NCBI GenBank assembly: GCA_902593475.1
Contig: CACJIM010000007.1
Coordinates: 1-60,606 of the forward strand
DNA from: an uncultured Candidatus Actinomarina sp.
GTDB lineage: Bacteria; Actinomycetota; Acidimicrobiia; Actinomarinales; Actinomarinaceae
Direction: 5' to 3'
Length of the DNA stretch: 60,606 nucleotides
This document shows, one piece after another, positions 30,203 through 39,333 of the stretch (the first letter of the stretch is position 1; every line of letters starts with the position of its first letter). Below the pieces are notes generated by a model. The model was not told the origin of the DNA and ran no database searches. It saw only the letters and a program-made list of their open reading frames with translations. The position numbers and the translations under genes are program-made.

Positions 30203-31116
30203 GAAATTCTTTCTTTTTGGCCAAATATTCCCTGAGGTCTAAATAATAGAATTAAAATCATTACTGCAAGTGCTACTGCATTTTTAGCTTCAGCATGTCC
30301 TTCCATAAATGGTAATCCGACTGAAACTTGAACTAAAATCCCAATCATAAATCCTCCTACCATTGCACCAAAAGAAGTTCCAATACCACCTAATACTGTT
30401 CCAGCGAAAATAAGAAGCAAAATTAAAAATCCCATATTCCACCTAACATCGTTAATCGTTGCTTGAAATATACCAGCTAAACCTGCCAACATACTTGACG
30501 CAACCCAAGTAAGCAAAATAATATTGTCTGAATTTATGCCAGAAACACTTGAAAGTTCTTCTGAGTCTCTTACCGCTCTCATAGCCTTTCCTAAACGAGT
30601 GTAAGTCAATAAAAGCCCGACAATAATCATTACAATAATTCCAGCAATCAAAACATTAAAGTTCCTAGGAGTCATATCAAAAAATAAATAGGTTTGTCTT
30701 CTTTGAAGCTCAAGAGGGAAGTTCTGCACTCTACCAGTAGCGAATAGTAAATATAAATGTCTTACCAATATTGAAAGACCTATAGTTACAACTAATACAG
30801 CAATATTTCCAACATCATTTTTTCTTAAAGGCCGGAATAAAAATACCTCTAATAAACCACCAAATAAACCACACACTAATATTGCCAAAAAGCATGAAAT
30901 TGCAAAATTTAGACCTAAAGGTGAAAATTTCTCTAAAAATAATACTCTGTAATCAAGTGGGCTTGAGAAAAATAAAGTAGCAATTGCACCTAGAGCAATA
31001 ATTTCTCCATGAGCGAAATTAACGATTCTTGTGACACCATATAACAAAGATAGTGCAACAGAAGCTACAGAAATTATTATCCCTAATAGAAGCCCATTAC
31101 CAAGTTGATCTAACAA
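30199..31116 (-). CDS. livH: Branched-chain amino-acid ABC transporter permease LivH
   Basis: LSLLYGVTRIVNFAHGEIIALGA; GKAMRAVRDSEELSSVSGIN. Confidence 0.92.
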   Translation of the reverse strand: MLDQLGNGLLLGIIISVASVALSLLYGVTRIVNFAHGEIIALGAIATLFFSSPLDYRVLFLEKFSPLGLNFAISCFLAILVCGLFGGLLEVFLFRPLRKNDVGNIAVLVVTIGLSILVRHLYLLFATGRVQNFPLELQRRQTYLFFDMTPRNFNVLIAGIIVMIIVGLLLTYTRLGKAMRAVRDSEELSSVSGINSDNIILLTWVASSMLAGLAGIFQATINDVRWNMGFLILLLIFAGTVLGGIGTSFGAMVGGFMIGILVQVSVGLPFMEGHAEAKNAVALAVMILILLFRPQGIFGQKERIS

Positions 31117-31974
31117 TTAGGAACCTTTTTCTTCATCATAAAACTTAACCTCAGAACCATCCTCTACGATTATTTTTAATTTGTATACTTCATCAGCTTG
31201 GTTTAAATATCCTATTGTAGCACCTATCCATGAGGCTGGGGTCTCTACTTTTCCTACAACTACAACTGCCAAATCTTCAGATACCCTTACTTCAAAATTT
31301 CCATTTATCTTCAATTCTTCAACTTCTAATCCTTCACCAAGAAAGATGGTTCCAGTACCTGCGATTCTTGAATCATTTAATTTAATATTGTCTAAATTTA
31401 TTTCGGAATTGAAAGATATTAAATTTAGTTGCCACATGTTTTTATTTCCAATATTGACATTCCATCCTGCAACTTTTAAAAGAGTTGATGTTTGCATTTC
31501 TCGAAACAAAACAGCTTTAGGTTCTCCAACTAAAGTTTCAACTGCTTCTGGGTAACCTATATTTCCTGGTTTATCTATAACGTTGGCCGTATAACCTGTT
31601 TCATTAAAAGTATTTAAATTTATACTTCCACTTGTATCAATAACAAGTAAATATTCTGAATCTTTGTTGAGCTCCCTATTTTCTAGATATGAAGGGAAAC
31701 TATAAGTTGTTAGAAATTTTGCATCAAAAATCTGAGCGATTGGAAACAATAATAAAACTGCTGAAAGATATATAGTTAGATAGAAATAAATCCTATTGGT
31801 AATTTTTTTGATGTTTAAATATAAATAAATAACTGCAGGAATAATAGTAAAAGGGAAAAAATCAATATAGTCATAGATAATAGAAGGTCTCAGATAACCA
31901 AAAAAATACAGGGCAATTTGAACACCTAATATTGAAAATATAAAAATTTTAAAAGAATTTATATACTTACTCAC
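31117..31974 (-). CDS. Membrane protein with extracytoplasmic beta-rich C-terminus (LiaF/DUF2154-like, tentative)
   Basis: Several TM segments, then INLDNIKLNDSRIAGTGTIFLGEGLEVEELKINGNFEVRVSEDLAVVVVGKVE; GTG start 4 nt after tRNA-Thr. Confidence 0.5.
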   Translation of the reverse strand: MSKYINSFKIFIFSILGVQIALYFFGYLRPSIIYDYIDFFPFTIIPAVIYLYLNIKKITNRIYFYLTIYLSAVLLLFPIAQIFDAKFLTTYSFPSYLENRELNKDSEYLLVIDTSGSINLNTFNETGYTANVIDKPGNIGYPEAVETLVGEPKAVLFREMQTSTLLKVAGWNVNIGNKNMWQLNLISFNSEINLDNIKLNDSRIAGTGTIFLGEGLEVEELKINGNFEVRVSEDLAVVVVGKVETPASWIGATIGYLNQADEVYKLKIIVEDGSEVKFYDEEKGS

Positions 31975-31978
31975 TCAG

Positions 31979-32051
31979 AGCCGGAGAGGGGAGTCGAACC
32001 CCTGACCTGCCGATTACAAGTCGGCTGCTCTGGCCACTGAGCTACTCCGGC
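31979..32051 (-). tRNA. tRNA-Thr(UGU)
   Basis: GCCGGAG acceptor paired with CTCCGGC; anticodon loop CTTGTAA (TGT); T arm GGGGTTCGACTCCCC; CCA not encoded. Confidence 0.95.
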
Positions 32052-32084
32052 AAACAGTAAAATAATAGCAAATTCAGTTTTGAA

Positions 32085-32819
32085 TCAGCTACTTTTTTTA
32101 AAAAAATGGTTCATTGCAATCGCTGCAGCAACAGAGGCATTAAGAGATTCGACAGTATTGTTCATATTTATTTTTACAATTAAATCTAATTTGTTTTGTA
32201 TCTCCTTACTTAATCCATTTTCTTCCGAACCAATAAATAGGGCAACTTTTTGATTATTCAAGTCAACATTCAATAAATCCTCTTTGGCATTCATTTCCAA
32301 GCCAACAGTCCAATACTCAAGTGACTTTAATTTCTTGATTAGAGAAAAGATAGAATTATAAAAAACAATATTTACATTTTCAAGACCACCTGAAGAAATT
32401 GCAAAAGTTCTCTCTGAAATATTTACTGACCTTTTTTTTGGAATGCAAACTATGTTAAAGTTAAATGCTGATGAAGTTCTGGTTATAGCACCAAAATTAT
32501 TTGTATCTTGAATATGATCTAATACAACAATGTTGCTATGTGTTAACTGATCAAAAGTTTTTTCATCATAGGTCTTTTTGGGAGTACAAAGCGCGACAAC
32601 CGAATGCCTATTGTTATATGTCCAACCATCTTTTTTACTAATTTTTTCAACTATTAACCCTTTATTTTTTGCTTTCTCAATTAAAAGCTCTAAACGATGT
32701 GATGTAGTTTTATCAGATTCTAAGAAGATAACTTTTTCTGCTCGATCAGAATCAATAGCACTGTTTACTGAATTAATTCCTTCAACTATTTTCCCAATAC
32801 CAGGCACTATCATCACCAT
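32085..32819 (-). CDS. rlmB: TrmH/SpoU-family 2'-O-methyltransferase, probable 23S rRNA RlmB
   Basis: LDHIQDTNNFGAITRTSSAF, ALFIGSEENGLSKEI, VESLNASVAAAIAM. Confidence 0.9.
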   Translation of the reverse strand: MVMIVPGIGKIVEGINSVNSAIDSDRAEKVIFLESDKTTSHRLELLIEKAKNKGLIVEKISKKDGWTYNNRHSVVALCTPKKTYDEKTFDQLTHSNIVVLDHIQDTNNFGAITRTSSAFNFNIVCIPKKRSVNISERTFAISSGGLENVNIVFYNSIFSLIKKLKSLEYWTVGLEMNAKEDLLNVDLNNQKVALFIGSEENGLSKEIQNKLDLIVKINMNNTVESLNASVAAAIAMNHFFKKSS

Positions 32820-34179
32820 CCTTAATTAACAAGCCTATTTCCTTTAATTTATCTCTCATAACATCAGCTTGATTAAAATCCTTATCGCTTCTAAGTTTTT
32901 CTCTTTTTGCAAGAAATTCTTCCATTGCTTGTTCTAAATTGTCATAATTTATTTGAAATGTATTGAAAAATTTGGAGAGTTCATCCTGATTAATTTTTAC
33001 ATTATCTTTGATATCAAAGTTAAAACCTAAGATTTCAAATATAAATTTGATAGTTTCTTTTAAATTTTTTTCTTCATCTACACTGATATTGCTTAAATTG
33101 TTCATTTTTTCGAAGATTTCTCCTAAAAACTTCGGTGTATTTAAATCATCATTCATAGAATTTTTAAATGTTTCAATAATTGATAAATCTGAAACATTTG
33201 CCTCAACACCACTTGTGAAATCCTGTATTCTTTTTAAAGTTGTTTTTGACTCTTCTAATAAGCCTTCAGAAAACTCCTGTGGCTTTCGATAGTGTGATCT
33301 TAAAAAGAAAAATCTAATAACATTTCCACCAAACTTATCTATATATTCATTTAGGAGTTTAATATTACCTTCCGATTTAGACATTTTTTGTCCTGAAAGG
33401 TTAATCATGCCATTATGTAACCAGTATTTTACAAATACCTGATTTTCAAATGCAGCAGAAGATTGTGCAAGCTCATTTTCATGGTGAGGAAAAATTAAAT
33501 CATTACCTCCACAATGAATGTCAATGCCTGAGTCAAATATTTTATCTATCATGGCAGAGCATTCAATGTGCCACCCAGGTCTCCCATCTCCCCAAGGTGA
33601 ATTCCACGAAGGTTCGTTTTCCTTTGAAATCTTCCATAGTGCAAAATCTTCAGTATTTTTCTTATCAGACTCTAAGTAAACTCTGGTTCCAGAAATGACT
33701 TCATCTTTATTTCTACCCGATAATTTCAAATAATCTTTAAATTTAGTAACTTCAAAATAAACACCTGATTGTGTTACATATGCATATCCATTTTCAATTA
33801 GGATCTCAATAAAATTTATTATATGATCTATAGTCTCAGTAGCCTTGGGTTCATTATCTGGTGGTAAGCAATTCAGGCTTTTATAGGCATCTTGAAATTC
33901 TTTTGTTACTCGATCAGCTAATTCCTTCGTAGTGATTCCTTCTTCTGCTGCCCTTTCAATTATTTTGTCTTCAATATCAGTTATATTTCTAACAAAATTA
34001 ACTTCATAGTCTAGATAAACCAGATATCTAATTAAAAAATCAAAAACTACAGCAGATCGTCCATGCCCAATGTGTGGTGAAGATTGTACTGTTGGGCCAC
34101 AAAGATAAATTTTTACATTATCTGAATTTGGTTTAAACTCCTCAACAGTATTGGAATATGTATTATGTAGTTTAAGCAT
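32782..34179 (-). CDS. cysS: Cysteinyl-tRNA synthetase
   Basis: YLCGPTVQSSPHIGHGRSAVVFD, GWHIECSAMI, GGNDLIFPHHENE, KMSKSEGN. Confidence 0.95.
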   Translation of the reverse strand: MLKLHNTYSNTVEEFKPNSDNVKIYLCGPTVQSSPHIGHGRSAVVFDFLIRYLVYLDYEVNFVRNITDIEDKIIERAAEEGITTKELADRVTKEFQDAYKSLNCLPPDNEPKATETIDHIINFIEILIENGYAYVTQSGVYFEVTKFKDYLKLSGRNKDEVISGTRVYLESDKKNTEDFALWKISKENEPSWNSPWGDGRPGWHIECSAMIDKIFDSGIDIHCGGNDLIFPHHENELAQSSAAFENQVFVKYWLHNGMINLSGQKMSKSEGNIKLLNEYIDKFGGNVIRFFFLRSHYRKPQEFSEGLLEESKTTLKRIQDFTSGVEANVSDLSIIETFKNSMNDDLNTPKFLGEIFEKMNNLSNISVDEEKNLKETIKFIFEILGFNFDIKDNVKINQDELSKFFNTFQINYDNLEQAMEEFLAKREKLRSDKDFNQADVMRDKLKEIGLLIKDGDDSAWYWENS

Positions 34180-34642
34180 CTTTCACCGAAACTAATGCAA
34201 CACAAGCCGATGCTATTCCATCTCCAATCACACCTAGGTTATCAAAAGACTTACCCTTTACATTTATTAATTGTTTGTCAATCCTTAGTAAATCAGCAAG
34301 ATTTGAGATAATAGCCTCAGATATTTTTGAAATGTTAATAACTTGTGAAAGAACCGTTATGTCAATATTGTTTATAACTACTTTGTCATACTCAATAATT
34401 TCTAAAACTTTATTTAACATTTCTACGCTCGATATATTTTTTGGCGTACTTTCATTAGATGGAAAATAAAAACCTAGATCCTTTTTTGCTTTAGATCCAA
34501 GCAAAGCATCGCTTAGTGAATGTAGAATTATATCTCCATCCGAATGAGCTTCAAAACCAGGTCCTTCGACCGATATCCCTCCGAGGACTAATTTTTCATT
34601 ATTAGAATGTTTGTGTATATCAAAACCATTACCTACAAGCAT
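34172..34642 (-). CDS. ispF: 2-C-methyl-D-erythritol 2,4-cyclodiphosphate synthase
   Basis: GNGFDIHKH, AHSDGDIILHSLSDALLG, DLGFYFPS. Confidence 0.95.
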   Translation of the reverse strand: MLVGNGFDIHKHSNNEKLVLGGISVEGPGFEAHSDGDIILHSLSDALLGSKAKKDLGFYFPSNESTPKNISSVEMLNKVLEIIEYDKVVINNIDITVLSQVINISKISEAIISNLADLLRIDKQLINVKGKSFDNLGVIGDGIASACVALVSVKDA

Positions 34643-34668
34643 TATGCCTCTTTTGATTTATATATAAA

Positions 34669-35226
34669 TTATAAACCGTCGTCAGGGTCTTCCTCAGGAA
34701 GATATTGGTTAATTTTTTCTACAGCTGCTTCTTCATCAATACTTAATGCACATGCTATTTCACTTGCTAGAGTTGTTCTTGCTTTTGCAAGCATTCTCTT
34801 AAGTGCAGGCGAGATGCCCTTGTTAATTTGAGCGTGTGTAAGGTCCCTAACAACTTCGGCAACCTGTATAACATCTCCAGAAGTCATTTTTTCTGTCAAA
34901 ACTTTATACCATCTACTCCAATTAGTTCCTGCCTCTTCTGGTTTTTCTTTAAATATAGGAAACACTTTTCTTGAGACTGCATTTTTTGAGATAACAGGTC
35001 TTATAACTTCATCAACATTTTCCACTGGCACCATTACTAGTAATCCATCTGTAAGGACTTCAATCTCAAAGTACTGTCTTCGTTTTGATTTTACTTCACC
35101 ATTTTCATCAAAAATTTCAACATTCTTGTTAACTTTTCTAACAACTTTTGCAGCGCCATGGTGGGGATGAACTACAAATTGGTTTGGTTTATATTTATCA
35201 GTAGTTTTTTTTGTTTTTGTTGCCAT
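34669..35226 (-). CDS. carD: CarD/CdnL-family RNA polymerase-binding regulator
   Basis: FVVHPHHGAAKV...; YFEIEVLTDGLLVMVPVENVDEVIRPVISK; likely start MATKTKK. Confidence 0.9.
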   Translation of the reverse strand: MATKTKKTTDKYKPNQFVVHPHHGAAKVVRKVNKNVEIFDENGEVKSKRRQYFEIEVLTDGLLVMVPVENVDEVIRPVISKNAVSRKVFPIFKEKPEEAGTNWSRWYKVLTEKMTSGDVIQVAEVVRDLTHAQINKGISPALKRMLAKARTTLASEIACALSIDEEAAVEKINQYLPEEDPDDGL

Positions 35227-35258
35227 AGATGTCAACAATACTATATATTCAGAACTAT

Positions 35259-36317
35259 TTAATGTCCATTTATATATGAAAAACCTATATTTTTAAGCAA
35301 TGTATCGAAATAATCTCTTAATTGTTGTGCCCTACTTCTTCCAATACCCTCAACTTCAAACAATTTTTCTGGTGAAGCAGTGAGTAATTTTGGTAATGTT
35401 TTAAATTTTTGAATAATTTGATCATGTAAATTTTCAGGTAATCCTGGTAATCTTGCGAGAACCCTATATCCTTTTGATACTGAAATGTCATCAAGAGGAA
35501 GCTTGGACAACACGCTGCCAAGATAATCTACCGCATTCAATTCATCATATGACAATTTACTTATCTCATTAATTGCTTTAGTGGTAGTTCGAAATTTCCT
35601 TACTGGAAGATGGTCTTTCAAAACTAGATTTAATGTATTTAGAACACCTGATTCTAAAGAATCTATCTGAATCATGATCAATCCTGCATCCTCACCAAGT
35701 TTAAGTGCTTCAGCTTTGACTTGGTTAGCAAGCCGAGTAAGAAGCTCTCCTCTTTGAATGACTTCTAAAACTTCTTGATTTGTTATTGTGTTTTCAATCT
35801 CAAGCTCTCCTAAATTTGTTACAGCGTCGTCAAACCTTCTTCTCATCCTGTCAACTGATTGCAAAGATTCATTAACCCTTCCTAGTATTGCTGATGACTC
35901 CTCTAACTCTATAGTCTGAAGGTTTTCAAATACTTTAATTAAAGAAGTTTCTTCAGATACAGCTATCACTGTCAAACCAGTAGTAGCTGCAGTTCGTTCT
36001 GCAGTTCTGTGCCTTGTTCCGGTTTGTGTGGTAGAAATTGAGTCACTTGGATTTAAATGAACATTAGCTTTTAAAATTTTTGTAACACTCTCATTTACAA
36101 CAATAGCGCCATCCATTTTTGATAATTCTGAAAGCATCTCAGGTGAAAATTCACAATCATTTAAAATTAGTCCACCTGAAGAAATTTTTTCTAATTTTGT
36201 TGTTGAACCTATGACGATTAATGCTCCTGCTTTTTTGTCAGCAATTAAATCAACACCAATCCTTAAAGGTTGGCCTGGTAATAACTGACTTACACTTGTG
36301 TTATTGTTTAAGTTCAT
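35259..36317 (-). CDS. disA: Diadenylate cyclase DisA
   Basis: DAC domain with LSKMDGAIV and GTRHRTAERTAATTGLTVIAVSEE; C-terminal HhH (LFEVEGIGRSRAQQLRDYF). Confidence 0.94.
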   Translation of the reverse strand: MNLNNNTSVSQLLPGQPLRIGVDLIADKKAGALIVIGSTTKLEKISSGGLILNDCEFSPEMLSELSKMDGAIVVNESVTKILKANVHLNPSDSISTTQTGTRHRTAERTAATTGLTVIAVSEETSLIKVFENLQTIELEESSAILGRVNESLQSVDRMRRRFDDAVTNLGELEIENTITNQEVLEVIQRGELLTRLANQVKAEALKLGEDAGLIMIQIDSLESGVLNTLNLVLKDHLPVRKFRTTTKAINEISKLSYDELNAVDYLGSVLSKLPLDDISVSKGYRVLARLPGLPENLHDQIIQKFKTLPKLLTASPEKLFEVEGIGRSRAQQLRDYFDTLLKNIGFSYINGH

Positions 36318-36397
36318 ATTCCTCTTTATTATTTGAACAATATTGTTATTTGAATGTTACTGTATTATTTTATAAATAGGGACAATAGGCTAATTAA

Positions 36398-37213
36398 ATG
36401 GAAAAAGTAGAATGTAAGGCTTGCTCAGCTACAGTAGACAAATCAATTGAGTTTTGTTCAAGTTGTGGTGAATGGCTTGGTTTAAGCATAAAAGACATAG
36501 AAAATTCAGATGCTAAAACAGAACCTGAAGTTACTCGAAGAGTTAGACCTCCTGAAGAATTGTTGTCACAACCACTCTCAAATTATGGCGCAACTTCTTT
36601 ACCAACAAGAAATGAAGTCCCTGGTATCAGAGCTGTTTTTTTTCTAGCAATAATCATCCCATTAATTGCTGCGGCTAGTTATTACTACAACCAAAATATC
36701 GCAGAGGAAGTTATTGAAGAAATTCAAGTTGTAGAACAGTCAACAACAACAAGTACCTCAACTACAGTGCAAAGCTTACTTCAGCTACAATATCCATTTA
36801 GCTGTTCATCTTCAAGTAGCCTTGGGGAAGGATGGTCTTGCGAAAAAATATATGATGATGAACCGTCTTCGTGGCAAGATAACAGCTCAGAATGTGCAGA
36901 TGCCACGTTAGAATTTACTTTCTCAAAAGATATTTATTTTCAATTTTTGACTTACGAAAATATAGAAGATTCAAAGTCTTTTAAAAGAAACTTTAAACCA
37001 AGAGATATATTAATAACATCAGAAGAAGAGGGGTTCTCAATAGAATATGAGCTTGAAAATCAAAACACTAGCTCACAATGGATCGATTTAAATACATCAT
37101 CATCTGTAATTACAATACAAATTTTAAGTGCATATCCTGGGGAAGAGGTTAATGGTGCAGAACCATTTCTCGAATGTTCTATTCAGGAAATTACTTTTTA
37201 TGGACGTGGATAA
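36398..37213 (+). CDS. Zinc-ribbon, single-TM protein with extracytoplasmic discoidin-like (possibly NADase-type glycan-binding) domain
   Basis: CKACSATVDKSIEFCSSCGEW zinc ribbon; TM at VFFLAIIIPLIAAASYYY; C-terminal KIYDDEPSSWQDNS...NFKPRDILITSEEE pattern. Confidence 0.55.
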   Translation: MEKVECKACSATVDKSIEFCSSCGEWLGLSIKDIENSDAKTEPEVTRRVRPPEELLSQPLSNYGATSLPTRNEVPGIRAVFFLAIIIPLIAAASYYYNQNIAEEVIEEIQVVEQSTTTSTSTTVQSLLQLQYPFSCSSSSSLGEGWSCEKIYDDEPSSWQDNSSECADATLEFTFSKDIYFQFLTYENIEDSKSFKRNFKPRDILITSEEEGFSIEYELENQNTSSQWIDLNTSSSVITIQILSAYPGEEVNGAEPFLECSIQEITFYGRG

Positions 37214-37214
37214 G

Positions 37215-38369
37215 ATGGATATCAATTCTCTCAAGTCTCAATTTTCAAAATATAAAAAAGACTTGTTAGATCTTAATAAATACATGTATGAAAATCCTGA
37301 ATTAGGATATCAAGAGATTAAGTCTGTAAATAAAATTACTAAACTTATCAAAAAGCATACAGCTGATGCAAAATTTAAAAAGTTTACTGATATTCCTACT
37401 GCTTTTACTGCTTCAATCAATAATAAGCCCAGAAAAAAAAATATTGCTATATGTATAGAATATGATGCATTACCGAATGTTGGACATGCTTGTGGACATA
37501 ACCTAATATCATCCATAGGATTAGGTGCATTTTTTATCCTTTCGAATTATATAAACGACCTATATTACGAAATAAAGTTAGTAGGTTGTCCTGCTGAAGA
37601 AATCATTCCATTGACCTATGAAAATGGGGGTGGTGGTGGAAAAATAAAACTTTTAGACCAAGGTGCCTTTGATAACACTGCATATTCTGTAATGATCCAT
37701 CCGGCTACAAGAAATGAAGTTGATCCTTTAATGATTGCAGTAAAACAAATTGATATAGAATATTTTGGTAAAGCTGCACATGCGTCTGGTTCAGCATATG
37801 TTGGAAAAAATGCATTGGATGCTCAAATCCTTGCATACAACAACATCAGTGCTTTAAGGCAGCAGCTACAATCTGTAGAAAAAGTTCATGGAATAATTAC
37901 TCATGGTGGTGAGTCACCCAATATTATTCCAGATTACACAAGATCAAGTTGGATGATTCGTGCTCAAAAAACAAAAGACTTAAATAGATTAGAAAAGAAA
38001 ATTATAAATTGTTTCAAAGGAGCTGCAGAGTCTACAGGTTGTAAGTTAAACATTGTTGAAGGTAATGGGACTTATGAAAATTTAGTTACAGACAAAAAAT
38101 TAAAGTCAATATTTATGGAAAATTCAAAAAAACTTTCTTTAGATATGAAAACCAATGAAAGTTATGATCAAAGTAAAAACGGATCTACAGATTTTGGAAA
38201 TATTTCAAAACAAGTTCCTTCATTACACGCATTTCTTCAAATTGTTGATGATGATGGAAAGATTGTAAACCACCAACCTGAATTTGCTCATGCAACAGTT
38301 ACTAAAAGAGCTACTGATATGATTGAAACTGGTAGTGTTCTTTTAGCTTCTACTATTTTAGATTTGTAA
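37215..38369 (+). CDS. M20-family amidohydrolase/peptidase
   Basis: NPELGYQEIKSV, ICIEYDALPNVGHACGHNL, GCPAEE. Start near MDINSLKSQ rather than the listed 37128. Confidence 0.87.
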   Translation: MDINSLKSQFSKYKKDLLDLNKYMYENPELGYQEIKSVNKITKLIKKHTADAKFKKFTDIPTAFTASINNKPRKKNIAICIEYDALPNVGHACGHNLISSIGLGAFFILSNYINDLYYEIKLVGCPAEEIIPLTYENGGGGGKIKLLDQGAFDNTAYSVMIHPATRNEVDPLMIAVKQIDIEYFGKAAHASGSAYVGKNALDAQILAYNNISALRQQLQSVEKVHGIITHGGESPNIIPDYTRSSWMIRAQKTKDLNRLEKKIINCFKGAAESTGCKLNIVEGNGTYENLVTDKKLKSIFMENSKKLSLDMKTNESYDQSKNGSTDFGNISKQVPSLHAFLQIVDDDGKIVNHQPEFAHATVTKRATDMIETGSVLLASTILDL

Positions 38370-39333
38370 ATCTTGCATCAATAGCATTCTTTACAAGTTG
38401 ACTGTGTAAATTTCCATCTAACTCTAAATAATTTTCAGCTTTTTTAAATTCCTCAGAAATCTTTGTTTTTGCCATTAATCGATTATCTGAATTTAGAGTT
38501 ACCTTAAACCCAGATTTTAACAGCTTTATGGCTGGGTGGTTTTCAATAGTTACTGAACTTGCACCTGATTTTACATTTGAAGAAATACATATTTCTAATG
38601 GAATCTGCTTATCCAAAACATATTGAGCTATTCTGGAATTTGGAATATAAGTGTCGTTTTTGTATTGACAACCATCAATAATTTGCCAACCATGCCCTAT
38701 TCTTTGTGCTTGACAATTAAAAACAGCGTCTTCTATATAGGACAAGTCAGCTGCTTCTCCTGCGTGTATAGTTAAACCTACTTCAGATTCTGAAATTAAA
38801 TTACAAGCTTCTTTGTGAAGTGAGGGAGGAAAATTATACTCTGGACCTGCAAGGTCAAATCCAATAACATTGTTATTAAAATTTTTTATAGCCAATTCTG
38901 CAACTTCAGTTGAGTTTTTATGTTGTCTCATTGCACATAAGATTGTATAAAATTCTCCACCAAAGTCTTTTTGTCCATCTTTAATACCTGTTGACACTGC
39001 ATCAACAACTTCCTGTGAAGATAGTTTTCCTTGTAAATGTTGTAGAGGAGCATATCTCAACTCACCATACACAACCCCATCTTCTACTAAGTCCTCAACT
39101 GCTTCATATGCAACTCTTCGGATTGAATCAGTGTCTTGCATAACAGAAATTGTCATCTCAAATTTTTTGAATACTTGTTTTTTATCAGTTGAAATATTTT
39201 CAAAAAACCAATTTTCTAATTCTTGTTCGTTTGAAGAAGGAACAGTCAAGTTTTTAGTTTTAGCAATATCTATAATGGTTTTTGCTCTTAGCCCTCCATC
39301 AAGATGTTCGTGTAAAGCTGAAAATTCTTTTAT
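38353..39333 (-). CDS. add: Adenosine deaminase (proposed AUA start; listed ORF begins at TTG 39249)
   Basis: In-frame upstream IKEFSALHEHLDGGLRAKTIIDIAKTKN carries the HxH metal motif; downstream LTIHAGEAA, QRIGHGW, LEICISSNVKSG, VTLNSDNRL. Confidence 0.85.
   Translation of the reverse strand: MKEFSALHEHLDGGLRAKTIIDIAKTKNLTVPSSNEQELENWFFENISTDKKQVFKKFEMTISVMQDTDSIRRVAYEAVEDLVEDGVVYGELRYAPLQHLQGKLSSQEVVDAVSTGIKDGQKDFGGEFYTILCAMRQHKNSTEVAELAIKNFNNNVIGFDLAGPEYNFPPSLHKEACNLISESEVGLTIHAGEAADLSYIEDAVFNCQAQRIGHGWQIIDGCQYKNDTYIPNSRIAQYVLDKQIPLEICISSNVKSGASSVTIENHPAIKLLKSGFKVTLNSDNRLMAKTKISEEFKKAENYLELDGNLHSQLVKNAIDARFTNLK

Noticed and set aside
31181-31555. 124-aa plus-strand ORF
   Set aside because: Antisense to the membrane-protein ORF; no supporting features.
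37128-37214. N-terminal extension of the M20 hydrolase ORF
   Set aside because: Overlaps the upstream zinc-ribbon gene out of frame; the conserved region begins after MDINSLKSQ.
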